64,000 nt of DNA from Brachycybe producta (Eukaryota > Arthropoda > Diplopoda > Playtdesmida > Andrognathidae). Position numbers and translations under genes: made by a program. The notes under the pieces are model-generated. The model did no database searches, was not told the origin of the DNA, and saw only the letters and a list, made by a program, of their open reading frames with translations. This document shows positions 52,158 to 63,860 of the stretch, one piece after another (the stretch's first letter is position 1; every line of letters begins with the position of its first letter). The stretch is taken from the NCBI GenBank assembly GCA_036925085.1, contig JAUPFP010000206.1:1-64000 (forward strand), in the 5' to 3' direction.

Positions 52158-52495
52158 TTTAAGTTGTAGTTGAAGTTGAAATTGAAGTTGATTTTGAAGT
52201 TGAATTTGAAATTGAAGTTAAAATTAAAGTTGAACTTGAAGTTGAATTTGAAGTTGAGGTTGAAGTTGAAATTGAATTTGAAGTTGAAGTTAAAGAAGAA
52301 GTTGATGTTGAAGATGAAGTTAAAGTTGAAGTTGAGGTTGAAGTTGAGGTTGAAGTTGAAGTTGAAGTCGAAGTTATAGTTGATGTTGAAGTTGAAGTTG
52401 AAGTTGAAGTTGAAGTTGAAGTTGAAGTTGAAGTTGAAGTTGAAGTTGAAGTTGAAGTTGAAGTTGAAGTTAAAGTTGAAGTTGAAGTTGAAGTT

Positions 52496-52577
52496 GAATT
52501 CGAAGTCGAAGTCGAAGTCAAAATTGCAGTTGAAATTAAAGTTGAAATTGAATGTGATATTTTAGTTGAAGGTAAAG
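52496..52577 (+). repeat. Conserved 82-base box, copy 2
   Basis: Exactly 420 bases after copy 1, with GATATTTTAGTTGAAGGTAA at the end. Confidence 0.8.
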
Positions 52578-53011
52578 TTGAAGTTGTAGTTGAAGTTGAA
52601 ATTGAAGTTGAATTAGAAGTTGAGGTTGCAGTTGAAATTGAATTTGAAGTTGAAGTTAAAGAAGAAGTTGATGTTGAAGTTGAAGTTAAAGTTGAAGTTG
52701 AGGTTGAAGTTGTTGTTGAAGTTGTAGTTGAAGTTGAAGTTAAAGTTGAAGTTGAAGTTAAAGTTGAAATTGATGATGAAATCGAAGTTGAATTTGAAGT
52801 TGAGGTTGAAGTTGAATTTAAAATTGAAGTTTAAGTTTAAGTTGCAGTTTAAGTTGAAGTTGGAGATGAAATTGAAGTTGAATTTGAAATTGAAGTTAAA
52901 ATTAAAGTTGAACTTGAAGTTGAATTTGAAGTTGAGGTTGAAGTTGAAATTGAATTTGAAGTTGAAGTTAAAGAAGAAGTTGATGTTGAAGATGAAGTTA
53001 AAGTTGAAGTT

Positions 53012-53095
53012 GAGGTTGAAGTTGAGGTTGAAGTTGAGGTTGAAGTTGAGGTTGAAGTTGAGGTTGAAGTTGAGGTTGAAGTTGAGGTTGAAGTT
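53012..53095 (+). repeat. (GAGGTTGAAGTT)7 sub-array
   Basis: Seven GAGGTT hexamers at a 12-base spacing (53012, 53024, 53036, 53048, 53060, 53072, 53084). This is a local 12-mer expansion within the hexamer array, matched by sub-arrays at about 54045-54122, 56468-56545 and 61252-61317. Confidence 0.85.
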
Positions 53096-53269
53096 GAACT
53101 TGAAGTTGAAGTTAAAATTGAAATTGAAGTTGAAGTTGAAGTCGAAGTTATAGTTGATGTTGAAGTTGAAGTTGAAGTTGAAGTTAAAGTTGAAGTTGAA
53201 GTTGAAGTTGAAGTTGAAGTTGAAGTTGAAGTTGAAGTTGAAGTTAAAGTTGAAGTTGAAGTTTAAGAT

Positions 53270-53351
53270 GAATTCGAAGTCGAAGTCGAAGTCAAAATTG
53301 CAGTTGAAATTAAAGTTGAAATTGAATGTGATATTTTAGTTGAAGGTAAAG
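53270..53351 (+). repeat. Conserved 82-base box, copy 3
   Basis: 774 bases after copy 2. Preceded by a private GTTTAAGATG. Confidence 0.8.
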
Positions 53352-54350
53352 TTGAAGTTGTAGTTGAAGTTGAAATTGAAGTTGATTTTGAAGTTGAATT
53401 TGAAGTTGAATTTGAAGTTGAAGATAAAAGTTAAAGTTGAAATTGAAGATGAATTTGAAGTTGAGGTTGAAGTTGAAATTGAATTTGAAGTTGAAGTTAA
53501 AGAAGAAGTTGATGTTGAAGTTGAAGTTAAAGTTGAAGTTGATGTTGAAGTTGTTGTTGAAGTTGTAGTTGAAGTTGAAGTTGAAGTTGAAGTTGAAGTT
53601 TAAGTTGAAATTGATGATGAAATCAAAGTTGAATTTGAAGTTGAGGTTGGTGTTGAATTTAAAATTGAAGTTTAAGTTTAAGTTGCAGTTGAAGTTGAAG
53701 ATGAAATTAAAGTTAAATTTGAAGTTGAGGTTGAAGTTGAAATTGAAGCTGAAGTTGAAGTTAAAGTAGAAGTTGATGTTGACATTTAAGATAAAGTTGA
53801 AGCTATAGTTGAAGTTGAGGTTGAAGTTGTTGTCGAAGTTGTAGTTGAAAATGAAGTTGAAGTGGAAGTTGAAGTTAAAAATGAAATTGAAGTTGAATTT
53901 GAATTTGAGGTTGAAGTTGAAATTGAAGTTGATTTTGAAGTTGAATTTGAAGTTGAAGTTAAAATTAAAGTTGAACTTGAAGTTGAATTTGAAGTTGGGG
54001 TTGAAGTTGAAATTGAATTTGAAGTTGAAGTTAAAGTTGAAGTTGAGGTTGAAGTTGAGGTTGAAGTTGAGGTTAAAGTTGAGGTTGAAGTTGAGGTTGA
54101 AGTTGAAGTTGAAGTTGAGGTTGAAGTTATTGTTGAAGTTGTAGTTGAAGATGAAGTTGAAATTGAAGTTAAAATTGAAAATCAAATTGAAGTTGAAATT
54201 GAAGTTGAAGTTGAAGTTGAAGTCAAAGTTATAGTTGATGTTGAAGTTGAAGTTGAAGTTGAAGTTGAAGTTGAAGTTGAAGTTGAAGTTGAAGTTGAAG
54301 TTGAAGTTGAAGTTGAAGTTAAAGTTAAAGTTGAAGTTGAAGTTGAAGTT

Positions 54351-54432
54351 GAATTCGAAGTCGAAGTCAAAGTCAAAATTGCAGTTGAAATTAAAGTTGA
54401 AATTGAATGTGATATTTTAGTTGAAGGTAAAG
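54351..54432 (+). repeat. Conserved 82-base box, copy 4
   Basis: Has AAAGTC in place of the third GAAGTC; otherwise the same length. Confidence 0.8.
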
Positions 54433-54926
54433 TTGAAGTTGAAGTTGAAGTTGAAATTGAAGTTGAATTAGAAGTTGAAGTTTAAGTTGAAGTTCATGAT
54501 GACATTGAAGTTGAAGTTGAAATTGAAGTTAAAGTTAACATTGAAGTTGAAGTTGAAGTTGAAGTTGAAGTTGAAGTTGAAGTTAGTCTTGAAGTTGAAG
54601 TCATACTTGAAATTGAAGTTGATGTTGAGGTTGAAGTTGTTGTTGAAGTTGAAGTTGAAATTGAAGATGAAATCAAAGTTGAATTTGAAGTTGAGGTTGA
54701 AGTTGAAATTGAATTTGAAGTTGAAGTTAAAGAAGAAGTTGATGTTGAAGATGAAGTTAAAGTTGAAGTTGAGGTTGAAGTTGAGGTTGAAGTTGAGGTT
54801 GAAGTTGAACTTGAAGTTGAAGTTAAAATTGAAATTGAAGTTGAAGTTGAAGTCGAAGTTATAGTTGATGTTGAAGTTGAAGTTGAAGTTGAAGTTGAAG
54901 TTGAAGTTGAAGTTGAAGTTGAAGTT

Positions 54927-55008
54927 GAATTCGAAGTCGAAGTCGAAGTCAAAATTGCAGTTGAAATTAAAGTTGAAATTGAATGTGATATTTTAGTTGA
55001 AGGTAAAG
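54927..55008 (+). repeat. Conserved 82-base box, copy 5
   Basis: 576 bases after copy 4. It lies just left of the 4.8 kb superunit. Confidence 0.8.
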
Positions 55009-56467
55009 TTGAAGTTGTAGTTGAAGTTGATATTGAAGTTGAATTAGAAGTTGAAGTTTAAGTTGAAGTTGAAGATGACATTGAAGTTGAAGTTGAAATT
55101 GAAGTTAAAGTTAAAGTTGAAGTTGAAGTTGAAGTTGAAGTTGAAGTTGATCTTGAAGTTGAAGTCAAACTTGAAATTGAAGTTGATGTTGAGGTTGAAG
55201 TTTTTGTTGAAGTTAAAGTTGAAGATGAAGTTGAAGTTGAAGTTGAAGTTGAAATTGAAGATGAAATCAAAGTTGAATTTGAAGTTGAGGTTGAAGTTAA
55301 ATTTAAAATTGAAGTTTAAGTTTAAGTTGCAGTTGAAGTTGAAAATGAAATTAAAGTTGAATTTGAAGTTGAGGTTGACATTGAAGATGAAGTTAAAATT
55401 GAAGTTGAAGTTAAGTTGAAGATGACATTGAAGTTAGAGTTGAAGTAGGTGTTAAAGTTGAAGTTGAAGTTGAATTTGAAGTTGAAACTGTAGTTGAAGT
55501 TGAAATTAAATTTGAAGTTGAATTTGAAGTTGAGGTTAAGTTGAAGGTGACATTGAAGTTGATGTTGATGTAAAAGTTGAAGTTGAAATTGAAGTTGGAG
55601 ATTAAATTGAAGTTGAATTTCAAGTTGAGGTTGAAGTTGAAGTTGAAGTTATAGTTGAAGTTAAGGTTGAAGTTGTTGTTAAAGTTGTAGTTGAAGATAA
55701 AGTTAAAGTTGAAGTTGAAGTTAAAAATGAAATTGAAGTTGAATTTGAAGTTGAGGTTGAAGTTGAAATTGAAGTTGATTTTGAAATTGAAGTTGAAGTT
55801 GAAGATAAAAGTTAAAGTTGAAATTGAAGATGAATTTGAAGTTGAGGTTGAAGTTGAAATTGAATTTGAAGTTGAAGTTAAAGAAGAAGTTGATGTTGAA
55901 GTTGAAGTTAAAGTTGAAGTTGAGGTTGAAGTTGTTGTTGAAGTTGTAGTTGAAGTTGAAGTTGAAGTTGAAGTTGAAGTTGAAGTTGAAGTTGAAGTTG
56001 AAATTGATGATGAAATCAAAGTTGAATTTGAAGTTGAGGTTGGTGTTGAATTTAAAATTGAAGTTTAAGTTTAAGTTGCAGTTGAAGTTGAAGATGAAAT
56101 TAAAGTTAAATTTGAAGTTGAGGTTGAAGTTGAAATTGAAGCTGAAGTTGAAGTTAAAGTAGAAGTTGATGTTGACATTTAAGATAAAGTTGAAGCTATA
56201 GTTGAAGTTGAGGTTGAAGTTGTTGTCGAAGTTGTAGTTGAAAATGAAGTTGAAGTGGAAGTTGAAGTTAAAAATGAAATTGAATTTGAATTTGAATTTG
56301 AGGTTGAAGTTGAAATTGAAGTTGATTTTGAAGTTGAATTTGAAGTTGAAGTTAAAATTAAAGTTGAACTTGAAGTTGAATTTGAAGTTGGGGTTGAAGT
56401 TGAAATTGAATTTGAAGTTGAAGTTAAAGTAGAAGTTGATGTTGAAGATGAAGTTAAAGTTGAAGTT

Positions 56468-56545
56468 GAGGTTGAAGTTGAGGTTGAAGTTGAGGTTGAA
56501 GTTGAGGTTGAAGTTGAGGTTGAAGTTGAGGTTGAAGTTGAGGTT
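56468..56545 (+). repeat. (GAGGTTGAAGTT)7 sub-array of superunit 1
   Basis: GAGGTT at 56468, 56480, 56492, 56504, 56516, 56528 and 56540. The second superunit has six (61252-61312). Confidence 0.85.
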
Positions 56546-56779
56546 GAAGTTAAGGTTGAAGTTATTGTTGAAGTTGTAGTTGAAGATGAAGTTGAAATTG
56601 AAGTTAAAATTGAAAATCAAATTGAAGTTGAAATTGAAGTTGAAGTTGAAGTTGAAGTCAAAGTTATAGTTGATGTTGAAGTTGAAGTTGAAGTTGAAGT
56701 TGAAGTTGAAGTTGAAGTTGAAGTTGAAGTTGAAGTTGAAGTTGAAGTTGATGTTAAAGTTGAAGTTGAAGTTGAAGTT

Positions 56780-56867
56780 GAATTCGAAGTCGAAGTCGAA
56801 GTCAAAGTCAAAATTGAGGTTGAAATTAAAGTTGAAATTGAATGTGATATTTTAGTTGAAGGTAAAG
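56780..56867 (+). repeat. Conserved box, copy 6 (88 bases)
   Basis: Has an extra GAAGTC/AAAGTC hexamer, so GAATTC to GATATT is 66 bases, and TTGAGG in place of TTGCAG. This box is missing from the second superunit because of the junction near 61540. Confidence 0.78.
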
Positions 56868-57540
56868 TTGAAGTTGAAGTTGAAGTTGAAATTGAAGTTG
56901 AATTAGAAGTTGAAGTTTAAGTTGAAGTTCATGATGACATTGAAGTTGAAGTTGAAATTGAAGTTAAAGTTAACATTGAAGTTGAAGTTGAAGTTGAAGT
57001 TGAAGTTAGTCTTGAAGTTGAAGTCATACTTGAAATTGAAGTTGATGTTGAGGTTGAAGTTGTTGTTGAAGTTGAAGTTTAAGATGAAGTTGAAGTTGAA
57101 ATTGAAGATGAAATCAAAGTTGAATTTGAAGTTGAGGTTGAAGTTGAATTTAAAATTGAATTTTAAGTTTAAGTTGCAGTTGAAGTTGAAGATGAAATTA
57201 AAGTTGAATTTGAAGTAGAGGTTGACATTGAAGATGAAGTTAAAATTGAAGTTGAAGTTAAGTTGAAGATGACATTGAAGTTGCAGTTGAAGTAGGTGTT
57301 GAAGTTGAAGTTGAAGTTGAATTTGAAGTTGAAACAGAAGTTGAAGTTGAAATTAAATTTGAAGTTGAATTTGAAGTTGAGGTTGAAGTTGAAATTGAAG
57401 TTGAAGTTAAAATTGAAATTGAAGTTAAAGTTGAAGTCAAAGTTATAGTTGATGTTATAGTTGATGTTGAAGTTGAAGTTGAAGTTGAAGTTGAAGTTGA
57501 AATTGAAGTTGAAGTTAAAGTTGAAGTTGAAGTTGAAGTT

Positions 57541-57622
57541 GAATTCGAAGTCGAAGTCGAAGTCAAAATTACAGTTGAAGTTAAAGTTGAAATTGATTAT
57601 GATATTTTAGTTGAAGGTAAAG
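57541..57622 (+). repeat. Conserved 82-base box, copy 7
   Basis: A subtype with GATTATGATATT in place of GAATGTGATATT, and ACAG in place of GCAG. Confidence 0.8.
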
Positions 57623-60600
57623 TTGAAGTTGAAGTTGAAGTTGAAATTTAAGTTGAAGTTGAAGTTAAAGTTTCAGTTGAAATTGAAGATGACATTGAAG
57701 TTGAAGTTGAAATTGAAGTTGATCTTGAAGTTGAAGTTGATGTTGAGTTTGAAGTTGTTGTTGAAGTTGAAATTGAAGATGAAGTTGAAGTTGAAGTTGA
57801 AGTTGAAATTGAAGATGAAATTGAAGTTGAATTTGAAGTTGAGGTTGAAGTTGTTCTTGAAGTTGAAGTTGATGTTGATGTTGAGGTTAAAGTTATTGTA
57901 GAAGTTGAAGTTGAATATGAAGTTAAAATTGAAGTTAATGTTTAAGTTGCAGTTGAATTAAATAAAAAATTGAAGTTAAAATTGAAGTTGAGCTTGAAGT
58001 TGCAGTTGAAGTAAAAATTGAAGTTGAAGTTAAGTTGAAGATGACATTGAAGTTGGGGTTGATGTAGGAGTTGAAGTTGAAGTTGGAGATGAAATTGAAG
58101 TTGAATTTGAAGTTGAGGTTGGAGTTGAAATAGAAGTTGAAGTTGAAGTTAAAGTAGAAGTTGATGTTGAAGTTGAAGTTAAAGTTGAAGTTGAAGTTGA
58201 AGTTATAGTTGAAGTTGAGATTGAAGTTGTTGTTGAAGTTGTAGTTGAAGATAAAGTTGAAGTTGAATTTGAAGTTGAAGTTAAAGTTAAAGTTGAAATC
58301 GAAGTTGAATTTGAAGTTGAGGTTGAAGTTGAATTTAAAATTGAAGTTTAAGTTTAAGTTGCAGTTGAAGTTGAATATGAAATTAAAGTTTAATTTGAAG
58401 TTTAGGTTGACATTGAAGTTGAAGTTGAAGTTGAAGTTGAAGTTGAGGTTGAAGTTGTTGTTGAAGTAGTAGTTGAAAATGAAGTTGAAGTGGAAGTTGA
58501 AGTTAAAAATGAAATTGAAGTTGAATTTGAATTTGTGGTTGAAGTTGAAATTGAATTTGTGGTTGAAGTTGAAATTGAAGTTGATTTTGAAGTTGAATTT
58601 GAAGTTGAAGTTAAAACTAAAGTTGAACTTGAAGTTGAATTTGAAGTTTAGGTTGAAGTTGAAATTGAATTTGAAGTTGAAGTTAAAGTAGAAGTTGATG
58701 TTGAAGATGAAGTTAAAGTTGAAGTTGAGGTTGAAGTTATAGTTGAAGTTGTATTTGAAGATACATTTGAAGTTGAGGTTGAAGTTGAAATTGAATTTGA
58801 AGTTGAAGTTAAAGAAGAAGTTGATGTTGAAGTTGAAGTTAAAGTTGAAGTTGAGGTTGAAGTTGTTGTTGAAGTTGTAGTTGAAGTTGAAGTTGAAGTT
58901 GAAGTTGAAGTTGAAGTTGAAATTGATAATGAAATTGAAGTTGAATTTGAAGTTGAGGTTGAAGTTGAAATTGAAGTTGATTTCGAAATTGAAGTTGAAG
59001 TTGAAGTTAAAGTTAAAGTTGAGGTTGAAGTTGTTGTTGAAGTTGTAGTTGAAAGTGAAGTTGAAGTGGAAGTTGAAGTTAAAAATGAAATTGAAGTTGA
59101 ATTTGAATTTGAGGTTGAAGTTGAAATTGAAGTTGATTTTGAAGTTGAAGATGAAGTTGAAATTGAAGTTAAAATTGAAAATCAAATTGAAGTAGAATTT
59201 GAAGTTGAGGTTGAAGTTGAAATTGAAGTTGAAGTTAAAATTGAAATTGAAGTTAAAGTTGAAGTCGAAGTTATAGTTGATGTTGATGTTGAAGTTAAAG
59301 TTGAAGTTGAAGTTGAAATTGAAGTTGAAGTTGAAGTTGTAGTTGAAAATGAAGTTGAAGTGGAAGTTGAAGTTAAAAATGAAATTGAAGTTGAATTTGA
59401 ATTTGAGGTTGAAGTTGAAATTGAAGTTGATTTTGAAGTTGAATTTGAAGTTGAAGTTAAAACTAAAGTTGAACTTGAAGTTGAATTTGAAGTTGAGGTT
59501 GAAGTTGAAATTGAATTTGAAGTTGAAGTTAAAGTAGAAGTTGATGTTGAAGATGAAGTTAAAGTTGAAGTTGAGGTTGAAGTTGAGGTTGAAGTTGAGG
59601 TTGAAGTTGTTGTTGAAGTTGTAGTTGAAGATGAAGTTGAAATTGAAGTTAAAATTGAAAATCAAATTGAAGTTGAATTTGAAGTTGAGGTTGAAGTTGA
59701 AATTGAAGTTGATTTTGAAATTGAAGTTGAAGTTGAAGTTGAAGTTAAAGTTAAAGTTGAAATTGAAGATGAATTTGAAGTTGAGGTTGAAGTTGAAATT
59801 GAAGTTGAATTAGAAGTTGAAGTTTAAGTTGAAGTTGAAGATGACATTGAAGTTGAAGTTGAAATTGAAGTTAAAGTTAAAGTTGAAGTTGAAGTTGAAG
59901 TTGAAGTTGAAGTTGAAGTTGATCTTGAAGTTGAAGTCAAACTTGAAATTGAAGTTGATGTTGAGGTTGAAGTTGTTGTTGAAGTTAAAGTTGAAGATGA
60001 AGTTGAAGTTGAAGTTGAAGTTGAAATTGAAGATGAAATCAAAGTTGAATTTGAAGTTGAGGTTGAAGTTAAATTTAAAATTGAAGTTTAAGTTTAAGAT
60101 GCAGTTGAAGTTGAAAATGAAATTAAAGTTGAATTTGAAGTTGAGGTTGACATTGAAGATGAAGTTAAAATTGAAGTTGAAGTTAAGTTGAAGATGACAT
60201 TGAAGTTGGAGTTGAAGTAGGTGTTAAAGTTGAAGTTGAAGTTGAATTTGAAGTTGAAACTGTAGTTGAAGTTGAAATTAAATTTGAAGTTGAATTTGAA
60301 GTTGAGGTTAAGTTGAAGGTGACATTGAAGTTGATGTTGATGTAAAAGTTGAAGTTGAAATTGAAGTTGGAGATTAAATTGAAGTTGAATTTCAAGTTGA
60401 GGTTGAAGTTGAAGTTGAAGTTATAGTTGAAGTTGAAGTTGAAGTTATAGTTGAAGTTAAGGTTGAAGTTGTTGTTAAAGTTGTAGTTGAAGATAAAGTT
60501 GAAGTTGAAGTTGAAGTTAAAAATGAAATTGAAGTTGAATTTGAAGTTGAGGTTGAAGTTGAAATTGAAGTTGATTTTGAAATTGAAGTTGAAGTTGAAG

Positions 60601-61737
60601 ATAAAAGTTAAAGTTGAAATTGAAGATGAATTTGAAGTTGAGGTTGAAGTTGAAATTGAATTTGAAGTTGAAGTTAAAGAAGAAGTTGATGTTGAAGTTG
60701 AAGTTAAAGTTGAAGTTGAGGTTGAAGTTGTTGTTGAAGTTGTAGTTGAAGTTGAAGTTGAAGTTGAAGTTGAAGTTTAAGTTGAAATTGATGATGAAAT
60801 CAAAGTTGAATTTGAAGTTGAGGTTGGTGTTGAATTTAAAATTGAAGTTTAAGTTTAAGTTGCAGTTGAAGTTGAAGATGAAATTAAAGTTAAATTTGAA
60901 GTTGAGGTTGAAGTTGAAATTGAAGCTGAAGTTGAAGTTAAAGTAGAAGTTGATGTTGACATTTAAGATAAAGTTGAAGCTATAGTTGAAGTTGAGGTTG
61001 AAGTTGTTGTCGAAGTTGTAGTTGAAAATGAAGTTGAAGTGGAAGTTGAAGTTAAAAATGAAATTGAATTTGAATTTGAATTTGAGGTTGAAGTTGAAAT
61101 TGAAGTTGATTTTGAAGTTGAATTTGAAGTTGAAGTTAAAATTAAAGTTGAACTTGAAGTTGAATTTGAAGTTGGGGTTGAAGTTGAAATTGAATTTGAA
61201 GTTGAAGTTAAAGTAGAAGTTGATGTTGAAGATGAAGTTAAAGTTGAAGTTGAGGTTGAAGTTGAGGTTGAAGTTGAGGTTGAAGTTGAGGTTGAAGTTG
61301 AGGTTGAAGTTGAGGTTGAAGTTAATGTTGAAGTTATTGTTGAAGTTGTAGTTGAAGATGAAGTTGAAATTGAAGTTAAAATTGAAAATCAAATTGAAGT
61401 TGAAATTGAAGTTGAAGTTGAAGTTGAAGTCAAAGTTATAGTTGATGTTGAAGTTGAAGTTGAAGTTGAAGTTGAAGTTGAAGTTGAAGTTGAAGTTGAA
61501 GTTGAAGTTGAAGTTGAAGTTGAAGTTGATGTTAAAGTTGAAGTTGAATTTGAAGTTGAGGTTGAAGTTGAAATTGAAGTTGAAGTTAAAATTGAAATTG
61601 AAGTTAAAATTGAAATTGAAGTTAAAGTTGAAGTCAAAGTTATAGTTGATGTTATAGTTGATGTTGAAGTTGAAGTTGAAGTTGAAGTTGAAGTTGAAAT
61701 TGAAGTTGAAGTTAAAGTTGAAGTTGAAGTTGAAGTT

Positions 61738-61819
61738 GAATTCGAAGTCGAAGTCGAAGTCAAAATTGCAGTTGAAGTTAAAGTTGAAATTGATTATGAT
61801 ATTTTAGTTGAAGGTAAAG
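61738..61819 (+). repeat. Conserved 82-base box, copy 8
   Basis: Shares the GATTATGATATT subtype with copy 7 (offset 4197), as expected for superunit partners. Confidence 0.8.
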
Positions 61820-62659
61820 TTGAAGTTGAAGTTGAAGTTGAAATTTAAGTTGAAGTTGAAGTTAAAGTTTCAGTTGAAATTGAAGATGACATTGAAGTTG
61901 AAGTTGAAATTGAAGTTGATCTTGAAGTTGAAGTTGATGTTGAGTTTGAAGTTGTTGTTGAAGTTGAAATTGAAGATGAAGTTGAAGTTGAAGTTGAAGT
62001 TGAAATTGAAGATGAAATTGAAGTTGAATTTGAAGTTGAGGTTGAAGTTGTTCTTGAAGTTGAAGATGATGTTGAGGTTAAAGTTATTGTAGAAGTTGAA
62101 GTTGAATATGAAGTTAAAATTGAAGTTAATGTTTAAGTTGCAGTTGAATTAAATATAAAATTGAAGTTAAAATTGAAGTTGAGCTTGAAGTTGCAGTTGA
62201 AGTAAAAATTGAAGTTGAAGTTAAGTTGAAGATGACATTGAAGTTGGGGTTGATGTAGGAGTTGAAGTTGAAGTTGGAGATGAAATTGAAGTTGAATTTG
62301 AAGTTGAGGTTGGAGTTGAAATAGAAGTTGAAGTTGAAGTTAAAGTAGAAGTTGATGTTGAAGTTGAAGTTAAAGTTGAAGTTGAAGTTGAAGTTATAGT
62401 TGAAGTTGAGATTGAAGTTGTTGTTGAAGTTGTAGTTGAAGATAAAGTTGAAGTTGAATTTGAAGTTGAAGTTAAAGTTAAAGTTGAAATCGAAGTTGAA
62501 TTTGAAGTTGAGGTTGAAGTTGAATTTAAAATTGAAGTTTAAGTTTAAGTTGCAGTTGAAGTTGAATATGAAATTAAAGTTGAATTTGAAGTTTAGGTTG
62601 ACATTGAAGTTGAAGTTGAAGTTGAAGTTGAAGTTGAGGTTGAAGTTGTTGTTGAAGTA

Positions 62660-63860
62660 GTAGTTGAAATGAAGTTGAAGTGGAAGTTGAAGTTAAAATG
62701 AAATTGAAGTTGAATTTGAATTTGTGGTTGAAGTTGAATTGAATTTGTGGTTGAAGTTGAAATTGAAGTTGATTTTGAAGTTGAATTTGAAGTTGAAGTT
62801 AAAACTAAAGTTGAACTTGAAGTTGAATTTGAAGTTTAGGTTGAAGTTGAAATGAATTTGAAGTTGAAGTTAAAGTAGAAGTTGATGTTGAAGATGAAGT
62901 TAAAGTGAAGTTGAGGTTGAAGTTATAGTTGAAGTTGAATTTGAAGATACATTTGATGTTGAGGTTGAAGTGAAATTGAATTTGAAGTTGAAGTTAAAGA
63001 AGAAGTTGATGTTGAAGTTGAAGTTAAAGGTTGAAGTTGAGGTTGAAGTTGTTGTTGAAGTTGTAGTTGAAGTTGAAGTTGAAGTTGAAGTTGAAGTTGA
63101 AGTTGAAATTGATAATGAAATCGAAGTTGAATTTGAAGTTGAGGTGAAGTTGAAATTGAAGTTGATTTCGAAATTGAAGTGAAGTTGAAGTTAAAGTTAA
63201 AGTTGAGGTTGAAGTTGTTGTTGAAGTTGTAGTTGAAAGTGAAGTGAAGTGGAAGTTGAAGTTAAAATGAAATTGAAGTTGAATTTGAATTTGAGGTTGA
63301 AGTGAAATTGAAGTTGATTTTGAAGTTGAAGATGAAGTTGAAATTGAATTTAAAATGAAAATCAATTGAAGTAGAATTGAAGTTGAGGTTGAAGTTGAAA
63401 TTGAAGTTGAAGTTAAAATTGAAATGAAGTTAAGTGAAGTCGAAGTTATAGTTGATGTTGATGTTGAAGTTAAAGTTGAAGTTGAAGTTGAAATTGAAGT
63501 TGAAGTTGAAGTTGTAGTTGAAAATGAAGTGAAGTGGAAGTTGAAGTTAAAATGAAATTGAAGTTGAATTTGAATTTGAGGTTGAAGTTGAAATTGAAGT
63601 TGATTTTGAAGTTGATTTTGAAGTTGAATTTGAAGTTGAAGTTAAACTAAAGTGAACTGAAGTTGAATTTGAAGTTGAGGTTGAAGTTGAAATTGAATTT
63701 GAAGTTGAAGTTAAAGTAGAAGTTGATGTTGAAGATGAAGTTAAAGTTGAAGTTGAGGTTGAAGTTGAGGTTGAAGTGAGGTTGAAGTTGTTGTTGAAGT
63801 TGTAGTTGAAGATGAAGTTGAAATTGAAGTTAAAATTGAAAATCAAATGAAGTTGAATTA
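62660..63860 (+). other. Tract with clustered single-base deletions
   Basis: Compared with its partner at about 58470-59680, this tract has about 20 or more one-base losses, mostly in T or A runs: TAGTTGAAATGAAG for TAGTTGAAAATGAAG (62670), TTGAATTGAA for TTGAAATTGAA (about 62737), AAAGTGAAG for AAAGTTGAAG (62905), and a string of them near 63424 and 63645. There is one single-base gain (AAAGGTTG, 63029). Sequence before 62660 and after 63860 matches the partner without such losses. Confidence 0.85.

Larger units (their letters stand above)
55040..59800 (+). repeat. Zone C superunit of about 4.77 kb, first copy
   Basis: From GAATTAGAAGTTGAAGTTTAAG (about 55040) to the same string at about 59806. 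Its left part (55040-56750) recurs at 59806-61530 with offsets of 4766, 4772, 4784 and 4796 that change by hexamer steps. Its right part (57360-59800) recurs at about 61550-64000 with an offset near 4190. Boxes 6 and 7 and one GAGGTT sub-array lie inside. Confidence 0.75.

Noticed and set aside
53310..54185. Long Asn-Phe frames on the - strand of zone C (also 55721-56620, 57935-59665, 60517-61392)
   Set aside because: Reverse reading of the GTTGAA satellite; no gene-like composition.
52076..61819. CENP-B-like box in zone C
   Set aside because: The conserved 82-base box is box-like in behaviour, but its sequence does not resemble the known CENP-B box, so no such name is assigned.
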